Assembly (NCBI RefSeq): GCF_945906775.1
Contig: NZ_CAMDRE010000001.1
Location: 3,118,371 to 3,182,370 of the forward strand
Length of the DNA: 64,000 nt
Reading direction: 5' to 3'
DNA from: Citrobacter sp. Marseille-Q6884
GTDB taxonomy: Bacteria; Pseudomonadota; Gammaproteobacteria; Enterobacterales; Enterobacteriaceae
Shown piece after piece: positions 25,715 to 34,473 of this stretch (position 1 is the stretch's first letter; each line of letters opens with the position of its first letter). A program made the position numbers and the translations under genes. The notes below the pieces were generated by a model. The model was not told where the DNA came from. It made no database searches and was given only the letters and a program-made list of their open reading frames with translations.

Positions 25715-26062
25715 CTGAAGGTCCTTGATTATTATTAATATTGGGTTCGAATGACACGTGTCTGAGGTGAACCCTTTAGGTGTTAACTATTTAAATTGCA
25801 TGTAAATACAAATGCGAAATATACGCATTTACATTCAATGTGTAAACAGATGCAACAGCCATAAATGAAATAATGTTTCAGTACTATTGCTGGGCTATCG
25901 CGTTGGGAAATGGTTATAAGAACAGCACTGGAAGCGTTTTTGGCTTAAATAATCGAGGGTTAAAGTTGAAAGAGCGTGAGTAACTCGCTCATACTCTATA
26001 CTCGCAGAGTGACCCGGCGTAGCATGCACAACGCAAGGCTCTTAATGAAAAAGGAAAATGTC
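25715..26062. other. Intergenic region between fhuE and hinT
   Basis: About 350 bases between divergent genes. It contains the AAATGCG/CGCATTT element and AT-rich stretches suited to promoters on both strands. No clear -35/-10 pair or small gene could be assigned. Confidence 0.5.
25810..25830 (-). promoter_or_regulatory. Iron-operator-like inverted repeat upstream of fhuE
   Basis: AAATGCG-N7-CGCATTT, perfect 7-bp arms, 96-116 bases before the fhuE start. It does not match the 19-base Fur consensus well. However, AAATGC half-sites also occur upstream of fbpA and iutA, next to better Fur boxes, so a role in iron control is an inference. Confidence 0.4.
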
Positions 26063-26422
26063 GTGGCAGAAGAAACTATATTCAGCAAAATTATTCGTCG
26101 TGAAATTCCCTCTGATATCGTGTACCAGGACGAACTGGTCACCGCGTTTCGTGATATTTCTCCGCAGGCACCTACGCATATCCTGATCATTCCTAACGTC
26201 CTGATCCCTACCGTTAACGATGTTACGGCCGAACACGAACAGGCGCTGGGCAGAATGGTCACGGTTGCCGCGAAAATAGCTGAACAGGAAGGCATTGCCG
26301 AAGACGGTTACCGTTTGATCATGAATACGAATCGCCACGGGGGCCAGGAGGTGTATCACATTCATATGCATCTGCTGGGAGGCCGTGCGTTGGGTCCAAT
26401 GCTTGCGCATAAAGGCCTTTGA
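26063..26422 (+). CDS. hinT: HinT, purine nucleoside phosphoramidase (HIT family)
   Basis: 119 residues from the GTG at 26063, with AAGGA 7 bases upstream; this gives the E. coli length and start (MAEETIFSKII). An upstream in-frame ATG at 26045 has no ribosome site. The histidine-triad motif is at residues 99-103 (YHIHMHL). HinT hydrolyses AMP-lysine and similar phosphoramidates; in E. coli it also affects D-alanine dehydrogenase activity. First gene of the hinT-ycfL-lpoB-thiK-nagZ-ycfP run. Confidence 0.96.
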   Translation: MAEETIFSKIIRREIPSDIVYQDELVTAFRDISPQAPTHILIIPNVLIPTVNDVTAEHEQALGRMVTVAAKIAEQEGIAEDGYRLIMNTNRHGGQEVYHIHMHLLGGRALGPMLAHKGL

Positions 26423-26424
26423 TC

Positions 26425-26799
26425 ATGACGAGAGGATGCATTGCACTGTCGTTGAGCTTGCTGCTACTGGCTGGCTGTCGTTCACATCCCGAAATTCCGG
26501 TCAGTGACGAACAGACCCTGGTGATGGAATCAACGATACTGGCTGCGGGGATATCAGCAGAACAACCCGTATTAACCACGTCTGATATTCAGGCCTCGGC
26601 ATCCTCGCGACTCTATAACGAAAGACAAGAACCTGTCACCGTTCACTACCGGTTTTACTGGTATGACGCCAGAGGGTTGGAGATGCACCCTCTGGAAGCG
26701 CCACGCAGCATCACTATTCCGGCACGTTCGGCGGTGACGCTGTACGGCAGCGCCAATTTTCTGGGGGCGCACAAAGTTAGACTTTATCTTTATTTGTAA
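26425..26799 (+). CDS. ycfL: YcfL, putative lipoprotein (DUF1425 family)
   Basis: 124 residues from the ATG at 26425, two bases after hinT. A short signal sequence ends in the lipobox LLAGC, so Cys18 would be lipidated; the next residues (Arg-Ser) do not give an inner-membrane retention signal. The C-terminal half (QEPVTVHYRFYWYDARGLEM) is a beta-rich domain strongly conserved with E. coli YcfL. Its function is not established. Adjacency to lpoB suggests an envelope role, but that is inference. Confidence 0.9.
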   Translation: MTRGCIALSLSLLLLAGCRSHPEIPVSDEQTLVMESTILAAGISAEQPVLTTSDIQASASSRLYNERQEPVTVHYRFYWYDARGLEMHPLEAPRSITIPARSAVTLYGSANFLGAHKVRLYLYL

Positions 26800-26812
26800 G
26801 GGGTGAATCTTG

Positions 26813-27454
26813 ATGATCAAAATGAATCGCTACGCATTGATTGCCGCGCTGGCGATGTTCCTCTCTGGTTGTGTGGCGCAACGTGAGCCTGCACCGGTTG
26901 AGGAAGTCAAGCCGGTGCCGGAGCAACCCGCGCAGCCGCAACAGCCCGTACCGGTTGTCCCTACGGTGCCTACCATTCCGCAGCAACCGGGTCCGATTGA
27001 ACATGAAGATCAAACGGCACAACCGACCCCACGGCAACGTCATTATGACTGGAACGGTGCCATGCAGCCGATGGTCGGGAAAATGCTTCAGGCCGAGGGT
27101 GTCAAAGCCGGTGGGGTTCTGCTGGTTGATAGCGTGAATAACCGTACCAATGGCTCTTTGAATGCAGGCGAGGCAACGGAAACACTGCGTAATGCGCTGG
27201 CGAATAATGGGAAATTTACCCTGGTTTCTGCACAGCAATTGTCACTGGCCAAGCAACAGTTAGGTCTGTCACCAAACGACAGTCTGGGTACGCGCAGTAA
27301 AGCGATTGGTATTGCCCGTAACGTTGGCGCACAGTATGTGCTCTATTCCAGCGCATCCGGTAACGTCAATTCGCCTTCACTGCAAATGCAATTAATGCTG
27401 GTACAAACTGGCGAGATAATCTGGTCAGGTAAAGGTGCGGTTCAGCAACAATAA
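26813..27454 (+). CDS. lpoB: LpoB, outer-membrane lipoprotein activator of PBP1b
   Basis: 213 residues from the ATG at 26813 (AAGGGG upstream), as in E. coli. Signal peptide with lipobox LSGC, Cys20. A proline-rich flexible linker (about residues 24-70, many Pro-Gln-Pro-Val repeats) lets the globular C-terminal domain cross the periplasm and bind the UB2H domain of PBP1b (MrcB), stimulating peptidoglycan synthesis. The last 20 bases overlap thiK. Confidence 0.96.
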   Translation: MIKMNRYALIAALAMFLSGCVAQREPAPVEEVKPVPEQPAQPQQPVPVVPTVPTIPQQPGPIEHEDQTAQPTPRQRHYDWNGAMQPMVGKMLQAEGVKAGGVLLVDSVNNRTNGSLNAGEATETLRNALANNGKFTLVSAQQLSLAKQQLGLSPNDSLGTRSKAIGIARNVGAQYVLYSSASGNVNSPSLQMQLMLVQTGEIIWSGKGAVQQQ

Positions 27455-28259
27455 CAGAATGACGCGCGACGAGGTGTTGTCGCGCTATTTTCCGCAGTAT
27501 CACCCCGTCGTGGCCAACCAAAGCGGCTTGAGCGGCGGGAGCTGTATCATCGAACACCATTCCCACCGCGTCGTGCTTCGTTGTCATCATGATCCCTACG
27601 CCCCCGAGGCGCATTTTTTACGCCACTATCATGCGTTGAAAAGCCTGCCGGAAAGCCTGGCGCCCAGACCGCATTTTTATACGCGAGGGTGGATGGCAGT
27701 GGGCTATTTTCACGGTAAGGTAGAATCCAGATTACCGGAAGCCGACGAACTCGCAGGCTTACTGTATCATCTTCATCAACAACCCTGTTTTGGCTGGCGG
27801 GTTAGCATGTTGCCGTTACTCGAACAGTACTGGCAGTCCAGCGATCCTGCGCGTCGAACGTTGCGTTGGTTACGTGTGCTCAAGCAGTTAAGAAAACGGC
27901 GGGAGCCTCGCCCATTGCGCCTGGTACCATTGCATATGGATGTCCACGGCGACAATATCGTGCATACGGCGTCAGGGCTGCGGTTGATCGACTGGGAGTA
28001 TGCCGGGGATGGCGATATTGCGCTGGAACTGGCGGCAGTGTGGGTCGCCGATGAGTCTCAGCATCGACAACTGGTTAACGCCTATGCGCAGAAGGCGCAT
28101 ATTGAACCTGAAACCCTGTGGCGACAGGTCTGCCAATGGCAACCCTGGGTGATGATGTTGAAAGCGGGCTGGTTCGAGTATCGCTGGCAACAAACCGGCG
28201 AGAGACAATTTATCAGGCTGGCCGATGAAACCTGGCGGCAGCTTACAATGAAAGGATAA
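27435..28259 (+). CDS. thiK: ThiK, thiamine kinase
   Basis: 274 residues from the GTG at 27435, inside the 3' end of lpoB, giving the E. coli length. Aminoglycoside-phosphotransferase-like fold: catalytic loop PLHMDVHGDNIVH and metal-binding LIDWEYAGDGDIALELA are intact. ThiK phosphorylates salvaged thiamine to thiamine phosphate. The N-terminal 150 residues are clearly more divergent from E. coli than the neighbouring proteins. A GTG start within the upstream gene suggests coupled translation. Confidence 0.93.
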   Translation: MRFSNNNRMTRDEVLSRYFPQYHPVVANQSGLSGGSCIIEHHSHRVVLRCHHDPYAPEAHFLRHYHALKSLPESLAPRPHFYTRGWMAVGYFHGKVESRLPEADELAGLLYHLHQQPCFGWRVSMLPLLEQYWQSSDPARRTLRWLRVLKQLRKRREPRPLRLVPLHMDVHGDNIVHTASGLRLIDWEYAGDGDIALELAAVWVADESQHRQLVNAYAQKAHIEPETLWRQVCQWQPWVMMLKAGWFEYRWQQTGERQFIRLADETWRQLTMKG

Positions 28260-28269
28260 GGAGAGCAGT

Positions 28270-29295
28270 GTGGGTCCAGTAATGTTGGATGTTGAAGGGT
28301 ATGAGCTGGACGCGGAAGAGCGCGAGATTCTGGCACATCCGCTGGTGGGTGGGTTGATCCTCTTTACCCGAAATTACCACGACCCGGAACAGTTGCGTGA
28401 ACTGGTTCGTCAGATTCGCGCGGCGTCACGTAATCACCTGGTGGTGGCGGTGGATCAGGAAGGGGGACGTGTTCAGCGTTTTCGCGAGGGCTTTACTCGC
28501 CTGCCTGCGGCACAATCCTTTGCCGCGTTACACGGCCTGGAAGTGGGCGGAAAACTGGCTGAGGATGCAGGATGGCTCATGGCCAGTGAAATGATCGCCA
28601 TGGATATCGACATCAGTTTTGCGCCGGTACTGGATGTGGGGCATATCAGCGCTGCGATTGGTGAGCGTTCTTATCATGCCGATCCCGCGAAAGCGCTGGC
28701 AATGGCGAGCCGTTTTATTGACGGCATGCATGCTGCAGGCATGAAAACCACCGGTAAACATTTCCCCGGCCATGGCGCGGTGACGGCGGATTCACACAAA
28801 GAAACGCCGACCGATCCGCGACCGGAAGCCGAGATTCGCGCTAAAGATATGTCGGTGTTCAAGTCACTGATTACGGAAAATAAACTTGATGCGATTATGC
28901 CAGCACACGTCATTTATAGTGAGGTGGACCCGCGTCCGGCGAGTGGCTCTCCTCACTGGCTGAAAACGGTGCTACGTCAGGAGCTTGGCTTCGAAGGCGT
29001 CATTTTCTCTGACGATCTGTCGATGGAAGGTGCGGCGATCATGGGAAGTTACGCGGAACGTGGACAAGCATCGCTCGATGCAGGTTGCGATATGATCCTG
29101 GTCTGCAATAATCGTAAGGGAGCTGTCAGTGTGTTAGATAATCTGTCGCCGATCAATGCGGAACGTGTTACACGTTTGTATCATAAAGGTTCATTTTCGC
29201 GTCAGGAACTGATGGACTCGGCACGCTGGAAAACGATCAGCGCCCAGCTCAACCAGCTTCATGAGCGTTGGCAGGAAGAGAAAGCAGGTCATTAA
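28270..29295 (+). CDS. nagZ: NagZ, beta-N-acetylglucosaminidase (GH3)
   Basis: 341 residues from the GTG at 28270 (AAGGAGAG upstream). Cytoplasmic glycoside hydrolase family 3 enzyme that removes GlcNAc from anhydro-muropeptides during cell-wall recycling; its products influence AmpC induction. The family motif GKHFPGHGAVTADSH and the nucleophile segment FSDDLSMEG are intact. nagK, for the freed GlcNAc, lies 16 kb downstream. Confidence 0.97.
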   Translation: MGPVMLDVEGYELDAEEREILAHPLVGGLILFTRNYHDPEQLRELVRQIRAASRNHLVVAVDQEGGRVQRFREGFTRLPAAQSFAALHGLEVGGKLAEDAGWLMASEMIAMDIDISFAPVLDVGHISAAIGERSYHADPAKALAMASRFIDGMHAAGMKTTGKHFPGHGAVTADSHKETPTDPRPEAEIRAKDMSVFKSLITENKLDAIMPAHVIYSEVDPRPASGSPHWLKTVLRQELGFEGVIFSDDLSMEGAAIMGSYAERGQASLDAGCDMILVCNNRKGAVSVLDNLSPINAERVTRLYHKGSFSRQELMDSARWKTISAQLNQLHERWQEEKAGH

Positions 29296-29316
29296 CGCAA
29301 GTTTGGTGAGGATGCG

Positions 29317-29859
29317 ATGATTATCTATTTACACGGTTTTGACTCTAACAGCCCGGGCAACCACGAGAAAGTATTGCAGCTGCAATTCATCGACCCGGAT
29401 GTCAGGCTGATTAGCTACAGTACACGGCATCCTAAACATGATATGCAGCATCTGCTGAAAGAAGTAGATAAAATGTTGCAACTTAATGTGGACGACAGGC
29501 CGTTGATTTGCGGCGTGGGGCTGGGTGGCTACTGGGCTGAACGGATTGGTTTCCTGTGTGATATTCGCCAGGTGGTGTTTAATCCTAACCTGTTCCCGTA
29601 CGAGAACATGGAAGGGAAAATCGACAGGCCCGAAGAGTATGCGGACATCGCCACAAAATGCGTGACCAACTTCCGTGAAAAGAATCGCGACCGCTGCCTG
29701 GTTATCCTGTCACGCCATGATGAAGCGCTGAACAGTCAGCGATCGTCAGAAGAGCTGCACCATTTCTATGAAATAGTATGGGATGAAGAACAAACGCATA
29801 AGTTCAAGAATATCTCCACGCATTTGCAGCGCATCAAAGCCTTCAAGACGTTAGGTTAG
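29317..29859 (+). CDS. ycfP: YcfP, UPF0227 alpha/beta-hydrolase-like protein
   Basis: 180 residues, same size as E. coli YcfP. The N-terminus (MIIYLHGFDSNSPGNHEKV) and VILSRHDEALNS look like an alpha/beta hydrolase. The usual GxSxG nucleophile elbow reads GVGLGGYW, so the serine is replaced by leucine, as in the E. coli protein. It may therefore not be a classical esterase. E. coli ycfP lies downstream of nagZ in the same run; function unknown. A terminator follows. Confidence 0.92.
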   Translation: MIIYLHGFDSNSPGNHEKVLQLQFIDPDVRLISYSTRHPKHDMQHLLKEVDKMLQLNVDDRPLICGVGLGGYWAERIGFLCDIRQVVFNPNLFPYENMEGKIDRPEEYADIATKCVTNFREKNRDRCLVILSRHDEALNSQRSSEELHHFYEIVWDEEQTHKFKNISTHLQRIKAFKTLG

Positions 29860-29878
29860 TCATTCATTAAATGTTAAT

Positions 29879-29906
29879 TAAACCAGCCTTCGGGCTGGTT
29901 TTTTTG
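29879..29906 (+). terminator. Terminator after ycfP
   Basis: Perfect 8-bp stem AACCAGCC / GGCTGGTT with TTCG tetraloop and a run of Ts. Ends the hinT-to-ycfP transcript and isolates ndh. Confidence 0.93.
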
Positions 29907-29946
29907 TCCTTTACATTTGGGTTGTCTATCTTTTCAGCATTAAAAC

Positions 29947-29960
29947 TTGATGCACATCAA
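29947..29960 (+). promoter_or_regulatory. FNR-binding site upstream of ndh
   Basis: TTGATGCACATCAA matches the FNR consensus TTGAT-N4-ATCAA perfectly. A TATTCT -10 candidate at 29990-29995 would put its centre near -50, as described for E. coli ndh, which FNR represses without oxygen. Confidence 0.88.
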
Positions 29961-30096
29961 TTTTGGTATGACCAATGCACCGTTCGTGTTATTCTCACTC
30001 TCGAAGAACATTTTCATTACCGTAACTTGTTGTTAATTAAAGGCTATGTCAATAACTTTTAATTAACAATTGGTTAATAAATTTGAGGGGGTCACG

Positions 30097-31401
30097 TTGA
30101 CTACACCATTGAAAAGGATCGTGATTGTCGGCGGCGGTGCTGGCGGACTGGAAATGGCGACGCAGCTGGGTAAAAAACTGGGTCGTAAGAAAAAGGCAAA
30201 AATCACGCTGGTAGATAGAAACCATAGCCATCTGTGGAAACCTTTATTGCACGAAGTGGCGACTGGGTCACTGGATGAAGGTGTAGATGCGCTGAGCTAT
30301 CTGGCACATGCCCGAAATCATGGCTTCCAGTTTCAGCTGGGCTCGGTGATGGATATCGACCGTGAAGCCAAGACTATCACCATTGCTGAGTTACGCGATG
30401 AGAAAGGCGAACTTCTGGTGCCTGAGCGTAAAGTGCCGTATGACACACTGGTGATGGCATTGGGCAGTACGTCCAACGACTTCAACACGCCGGGCGTAAA
30501 AGAAAACTGCATTTTCCTCGATAACCCGCACCAGGCGCGTCGTTTCCACCAGGAAATGCTGAACCTGTTTTTAAAATACTCCGCGAGCCTGGGCGCGAAC
30601 GGAAAAGTGAATATTGCTATTGTGGGCGGCGGGGCGACGGGTGTAGAACTCTCTGCTGAACTGCACAATGCGGTAAAACAGCTGCACAGCTATGGGTACA
30701 AAGGGCTGACCAACGAAGCGCTAAACGTGACGCTGGTGGAAGCCGGTGAACGTATTCTGCCTGCGTTGCCGCCGCGTATTTCCAGCGCCGCGCATAATGA
30801 ACTGACCAAACTGGGTGTCCGTGTACTGACTCAGACGATGGTGACCAGCGCTGATGAAGGCGGTCTGCACACTAAAGACGGTGAATACATTAAAGCCGAT
30901 CTGATGGTGTGGGCAGCGGGTATCAAAGCGCCAGACTTTATGAAAGAGATTGGTGGTCTGGAAACAAACCGCATCAACCAGCTGGTGGTGGAGCCTACGC
31001 TGCAAACCACGCGCGATCCTGACGTTTACGCGATTGGTGACTGTGCTTCCTGTGCTCGTCCGGAAGGTGGCTTTGTTCCACCACGTGCTCAGGCTGCACA
31101 TCAGATGGCATCCTGCGCGTTGAACAACATTCTAGCGCAGATGAATGGTAAAGCCCTGAAAGCGTATCAGTATAAAGACCACGGCTCTTTGGTTTCGCTT
31201 TCTAACTTCTCTACCGTCGGTAGCCTGATGGGGAACCTGACGCGCGGTTCGATGATGGTGGAAGGGCGTATTGCTCGCTTTGTGTACATCTCGTTGTACC
31301 GTATGCACCAGATTGCGCTGCACGGTTACTTTAAAACCGGGCTGATGATGTTGGTCGGCAGTATTAACCGTGTGATCCGCCCACGCCTGAAACTGCATTA
31401 A
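30097..31401 (+). CDS. ndh: Ndh, NADH:quinone oxidoreductase II
   Basis: 434 residues from the TTG at 30097, the same unusual start as in E. coli; ribosome site GAGGGGG (30084-30090). Single-subunit, non-proton-pumping NADH dehydrogenase on the inner membrane. Two dinucleotide-binding motifs: IVIVGGGAGGLEM near the N-terminus (FAD) and IAIVGGGATGVELS around residue 175 (NADH), plus YAIGDCA for the FAD ribityl chain. The C-terminal amphipathic region (KTGLMMLVGSINRVIRPRLK) attaches it to the membrane. A perfect FNR site lies upstream. Confidence 0.97.
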   Translation: MTTPLKRIVIVGGGAGGLEMATQLGKKLGRKKKAKITLVDRNHSHLWKPLLHEVATGSLDEGVDALSYLAHARNHGFQFQLGSVMDIDREAKTITIAELRDEKGELLVPERKVPYDTLVMALGSTSNDFNTPGVKENCIFLDNPHQARRFHQEMLNLFLKYSASLGANGKVNIAIVGGGATGVELSAELHNAVKQLHSYGYKGLTNEALNVTLVEAGERILPALPPRISSAAHNELTKLGVRVLTQTMVTSADEGGLHTKDGEYIKADLMVWAAGIKAPDFMKEIGGLETNRINQLVVEPTLQTTRDPDVYAIGDCASCARPEGGFVPPRAQAAHQMASCALNNILAQMNGKALKAYQYKDHGSLVSLSNFSTVGSLMGNLTRGSMMVEGRIARFVYISLYRMHQIALHGYFKTGLMMLVGSINRVIRPRLKLH

Positions 31402-31416
31402 TCATAGACGTATCTT

Positions 31417-31442
31417 GCCGGATAACACTGTGTTTATCCGGC
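31417..31442. repeat. REP-like palindrome after ndh
   Basis: GCCGGATAA / TTATCCGGC, 9-bp perfect arms with an 8-base loop, no T-run. Resembles the REP/BIME palindromes common between enteric genes; it may protect the ndh mRNA end. Confidence 0.6.
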
Positions 31443-31571
31443 ACCTTCTTCAGAGTTCTCTGAATCATGCTGTTTTGCAGCACCCTCACGCTATTTTCAT
31501 CCCCATTCCGATTGGCATTCCTCACATCTTGTTGCAAAGTTGTTGCTAATAGCAAAAAAGGAGGAAGTCCC

Positions 31572-32111
31572 GTGAATAAATCAATGTTGGCGGGTATAGG
31601 GATTGGCGTAGCTGCTGCGCTGGGTGTTGCAGCGGTGGCCAGTCTGAACGTTTTTGAGCGTGGCCCACAGTATGCACAAGTGGTTTCTGCAACCCCGATT
31701 AAAGAGTCAGTAAAAACACCGCGCCAGGAGTGCCGGAACGTGACGGTTACGCACCGTAAGCCGGTACAAGATGAAAACCGTATCGCGGGTTCCGTGCTGG
31801 GTGCGGTAGCGGGTGGTGTCATCGGTCATCAGTTCGGTGGCGGGCGTGGTAAAGATATTGCGACCGTAGCGGGTGCGTTAGGTGGGGGATATGCCGGCAA
31901 CCAGATCCAGGGGTCAATGCAGGAAAACGATACCTACACCACAACGCAGCAGCGCTGTAAAACGGTGTACGACAAGTCTGAGAAAATGCTTGGCTACGAC
32001 GTAACATACAAAATTGGCGATCAGCAGGGCAAAATCCGAATGGATAAAGATCCCGGGTCGCAAATTCCACTGGATAACAACGGCCAGTTGGTTCTGAATA
32101 ACAAAGCATAA
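31572..32111 (+). CDS. ycfJ: YcfJ, glycine-zipper 2TM-domain protein
   Basis: 179 residues from the GTG at 31572 behind AAAGGAGG (31556-31563), as in E. coli. An N-terminal hydrophobic segment (about residues 5-27) is followed by a glycine-zipper region (GSVLGAVAGGVIGHQFGGG and GALGGGYAGNQIQGS, about 76-120), typical of Rick_17kDa/glycine-zipper envelope proteins. Four cysteine/basic-rich motifs such as RQECRNVTVTH surround it. Function is not established; a link to biofilm or envelope stress has been suggested in E. coli. A terminator follows, shared with the convergent iutA. Confidence 0.92.
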   Translation: MNKSMLAGIGIGVAAALGVAAVASLNVFERGPQYAQVVSATPIKESVKTPRQECRNVTVTHRKPVQDENRIAGSVLGAVAGGVIGHQFGGGRGKDIATVAGALGGGYAGNQIQGSMQENDTYTTTQQRCKTVYDKSEKMLGYDVTYKIGDQQGKIRMDKDPGSQIPLDNNGQLVLNNKA

Positions 32112-32136
32112 AATAGCTTTACGCTGTACATCAATT

Positions 32137-32171
32137 AGCCCCCCATTCGCTCAGGCTGGGGGGCTTTTTTT
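32137..32171 (+). terminator. Terminator after ycfJ
   Basis: 9-bp stem AGCCCCCCA / TGGGGGGCT followed by TTTTTTT. It ends 2 bases before the 3' end of the convergent iutA gene. Confidence 0.93.
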
Positions 32172-32172
32172 A

Positions 32173-34353
32173 TCAGAAGGTTAGGGCGTAGTTCAGACCA
32201 AATGTACGTCCACGGCCTTTGTATTCATACAAGGATGGGCTACCGTACGTTGGGCTATAGAGCAGCGGCGCACGTTGTCCCCAGAGGGTGGTATATTCTT
32301 CGTTCAGCAGGTTTTCAACGCTAAAGGTCAGTTTACCCAGAGGGAGCTGATAGCTGCCGATAAAGTCCATGGTGTTATATCCGTCCAGCTTGTTGCCGCT
32401 GGCGTCGCTCAGATCAAATGTTTGCTGGCTCTGCACACGCAATGACCAGGGTTCAGGTGCCCAGCCGACCCACGCTGTTGCTTTTGACGGAGAGGCCAGA
32501 GTGACATCCCATTTCTGCCATTTCCCGTTCTGTTTCACTTCTGATTTTATAATATTGAAGTTACTCCCCACGCTCCAGTCAGTGTCCGCAATGAAATAAT
32601 CCACTGCGCCTTCAAGACCATAAATCCGGCGGTCGTCAGGTTGAACGTTAATGGTCATATCGCTACGGTTAACGACGATAGATTTATCGGACGTGGAGTA
32701 ATAGGCGGCCAACTGTGTGCGCAGGCTATCGCCCGTGTAACGCCATCCCAGTTCGAAAGAGTTAACTTTAATGCCTTCCAGGCGTGAATCCGCTACGTTG
32801 ACGCTGCGCAGGAGTTGATAATGATCGCCAACCAGCGAGTAGGTTCCGTTACCATAGTATTTCCCCGGGTCAGGAAGCTCCACGCCCTGGGAGAAGTTAA
32901 ACCATGTCTGCTGACGGTCGGTCAGATGGGCGAGGATACCGGCGTTAAACAGGACGTTATCGTAATCGGTTTTACCACCCGGAATAGCATCGGCGGAATT
33001 TGCCAGACCGGTTGCGATGCCTTGCTGTTGCGTATAGCCGATAAAGTCATCAACCCTGTTTTCAGTCCACTGGTATCGCACACCAGCGCTCAGCGTAAAG
33101 ATGTCATTAATGTCATAACTGTTTTGCAGGAAAGGCGCGAAGTTGGTGATGCTGTAACCCGGGTAGCGTCCGGTGGTATAGGCCGTGCGGTTATCCATCC
33201 CGCCAGAGGGCAGGGACCAGGCAAGATCAAAGAATTTCTGATTGGAATCGAAAGTTTCGTGATCGGCATCGATACCCCACGTCAGCTCCCAGTTATCCAT
33301 CAACTGGCTATTGAGGGTAATTTTGGCGCCAAACTGGTCGGTATCCTGTTGCGATGCGGAGAAACTGGTCACCTTACCTTTGCTTAACGTTGGGAAGGGG
33401 TAGAATTTTAACGATTCGTCACGGTAATAGATCTGGCTAACCAGATTCTGACCAAAGAAATTGGCATCTGAATATTGCAGGCTAATCAGATGACGCTCTG
33501 TACCGGGAATACGATCAGAATTCAGACCGCTGCTGGTCCAGGCTTTCCCGGCTCCCGTTACCGCAGACATATTCTCGCCCAGGTCCAGTCCATAATCGTC
33601 ATCGCCCTGGCTCTTATAGTACTGTGTGACCAGTTGCAGCTGGCGATTGTCATCCAGTTCAATCGTCCCTGTGCCCATGATATCCAGGCGGTCGGAATGC
33701 TGCAGACCGGTTTGAGTATTATCCAGCAGTAAGGCGTCGTTGTTGCCGTCATACCAGCCGCCAAACCGTTGATAAGCCACGGACATGCGCCCGGAAGCGC
33801 GGTCAGTCCCGCCACTGACCGCGGCGGCAACGCGTTCGTCATGGTCGTTACTGTTGTTGAACCCGCTTTTACTGCCCAGTTCAAGCTCAACTTCACGCTC
33901 AGGCTGGCCTTTTTTGGTAACGATATTGATCAACCCACCGGTACTACCGCCGCCATAAAGCGATGTCGCACCCGAAATAACTTCGATGTGAGCAATATTA
34001 AAAGGGTCAATGGAATCAAGCTGGCGACTGTCGGTGCGGGAAGAGTTCAGACGGACACCGTCAATCAGCACAACGATGGCGCGACCGCGCATGTTCATGC
34101 CGTAGTTTGTCCGTCCCTGGCTACTGACATCGATGCCGGGGATCAACTGAGCGAGGACATCCTTAAACTCTTTACCGCCCTGTACTTGCTGCTCAATCTC
34201 ACTTCCTTCGATAACCCAGGTCGTTTGCGCCATTTCCGCAACGGTCCGCTGGCTACGGTTGGCACTGACGATGAGATCTTCTTCCTCAGCCGCCATTGCC
34301 GGTAGGGTTAAAGACAATAAGAGAGGATTGAGCACCCAAAGACGCTTATTCAT
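32173..34353 (-). CDS. iutA: IutA-type TonB-dependent receptor (ferric aerobactin)
   Basis: 726 residues. Signal peptide (about 21 residues, ending PAMA), TonB box region EDLIVSANRSQRTVAEM, plug with GMNMRGRAIVVLIDGVRLNS and LYGGGSTGGLINIVTKKGQ, and an outer-membrane barrel ending in Phe. The sequence aligns end to end with plasmid-type IutA (732 residues), visibly diverged but far closer than to any other receptor I know. No iucABCD aerobactin genes are adjacent, so it probably serves to scavenge aerobactin made by others. It is inserted between ycfJ and comR, which are neighbours in E. coli. A good Fur box lies upstream. Confidence 0.88.
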   Translation of the reverse strand: MNKRLWVLNPLLLSLTLPAMAAEEEDLIVSANRSQRTVAEMAQTTWVIEGSEIEQQVQGGKEFKDVLAQLIPGIDVSSQGRTNYGMNMRGRAIVVLIDGVRLNSSRTDSRQLDSIDPFNIAHIEVISGATSLYGGGSTGGLINIVTKKGQPEREVELELGSKSGFNNSNDHDERVAAAVSGGTDRASGRMSVAYQRFGGWYDGNNDALLLDNTQTGLQHSDRLDIMGTGTIELDDNRQLQLVTQYYKSQGDDDYGLDLGENMSAVTGAGKAWTSSGLNSDRIPGTERHLISLQYSDANFFGQNLVSQIYYRDESLKFYPFPTLSKGKVTSFSASQQDTDQFGAKITLNSQLMDNWELTWGIDADHETFDSNQKFFDLAWSLPSGGMDNRTAYTTGRYPGYSITNFAPFLQNSYDINDIFTLSAGVRYQWTENRVDDFIGYTQQQGIATGLANSADAIPGGKTDYDNVLFNAGILAHLTDRQQTWFNFSQGVELPDPGKYYGNGTYSLVGDHYQLLRSVNVADSRLEGIKVNSFELGWRYTGDSLRTQLAAYYSTSDKSIVVNRSDMTINVQPDDRRIYGLEGAVDYFIADTDWSVGSNFNIIKSEVKQNGKWQKWDVTLASPSKATAWVGWAPEPWSLRVQSQQTFDLSDASGNKLDGYNTMDFIGSYQLPLGKLTFSVENLLNEEYTTLWGQRAPLLYSPTYGSPSLYEYKGRGRTFGLNYALTF

Positions 34354-34454
34354 TGGTATTCCTTTTCAAAAAAGTCGGTCTGTTTTTGTTATCGCGGTCT
34401 GGAAACCGAAGGTTACATTGTGAAACGGATGTTAAAACAAATGCGAATATTGCT

Positions 34455-34473
34455 GATAATAATTGGCATTATC
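34455..34473 (-). promoter_or_regulatory. Fur box upstream of iutA
   Basis: GATAAT and ATTATC arms of the 19-base Fur consensus are both complete; 15 of 19 positions match. It lies 102-120 bases before the iutA start. An AAATGCGAATAT stretch stands next to it, as at fhuE. Confidence 0.78.

Noticed and set aside
25976..26062. Longer N-terminus for HinT starting upstream
   Set aside because: The GTG at 26063 has a well-placed AAGGA and yields the exact family length; the upstream frame has no homology.
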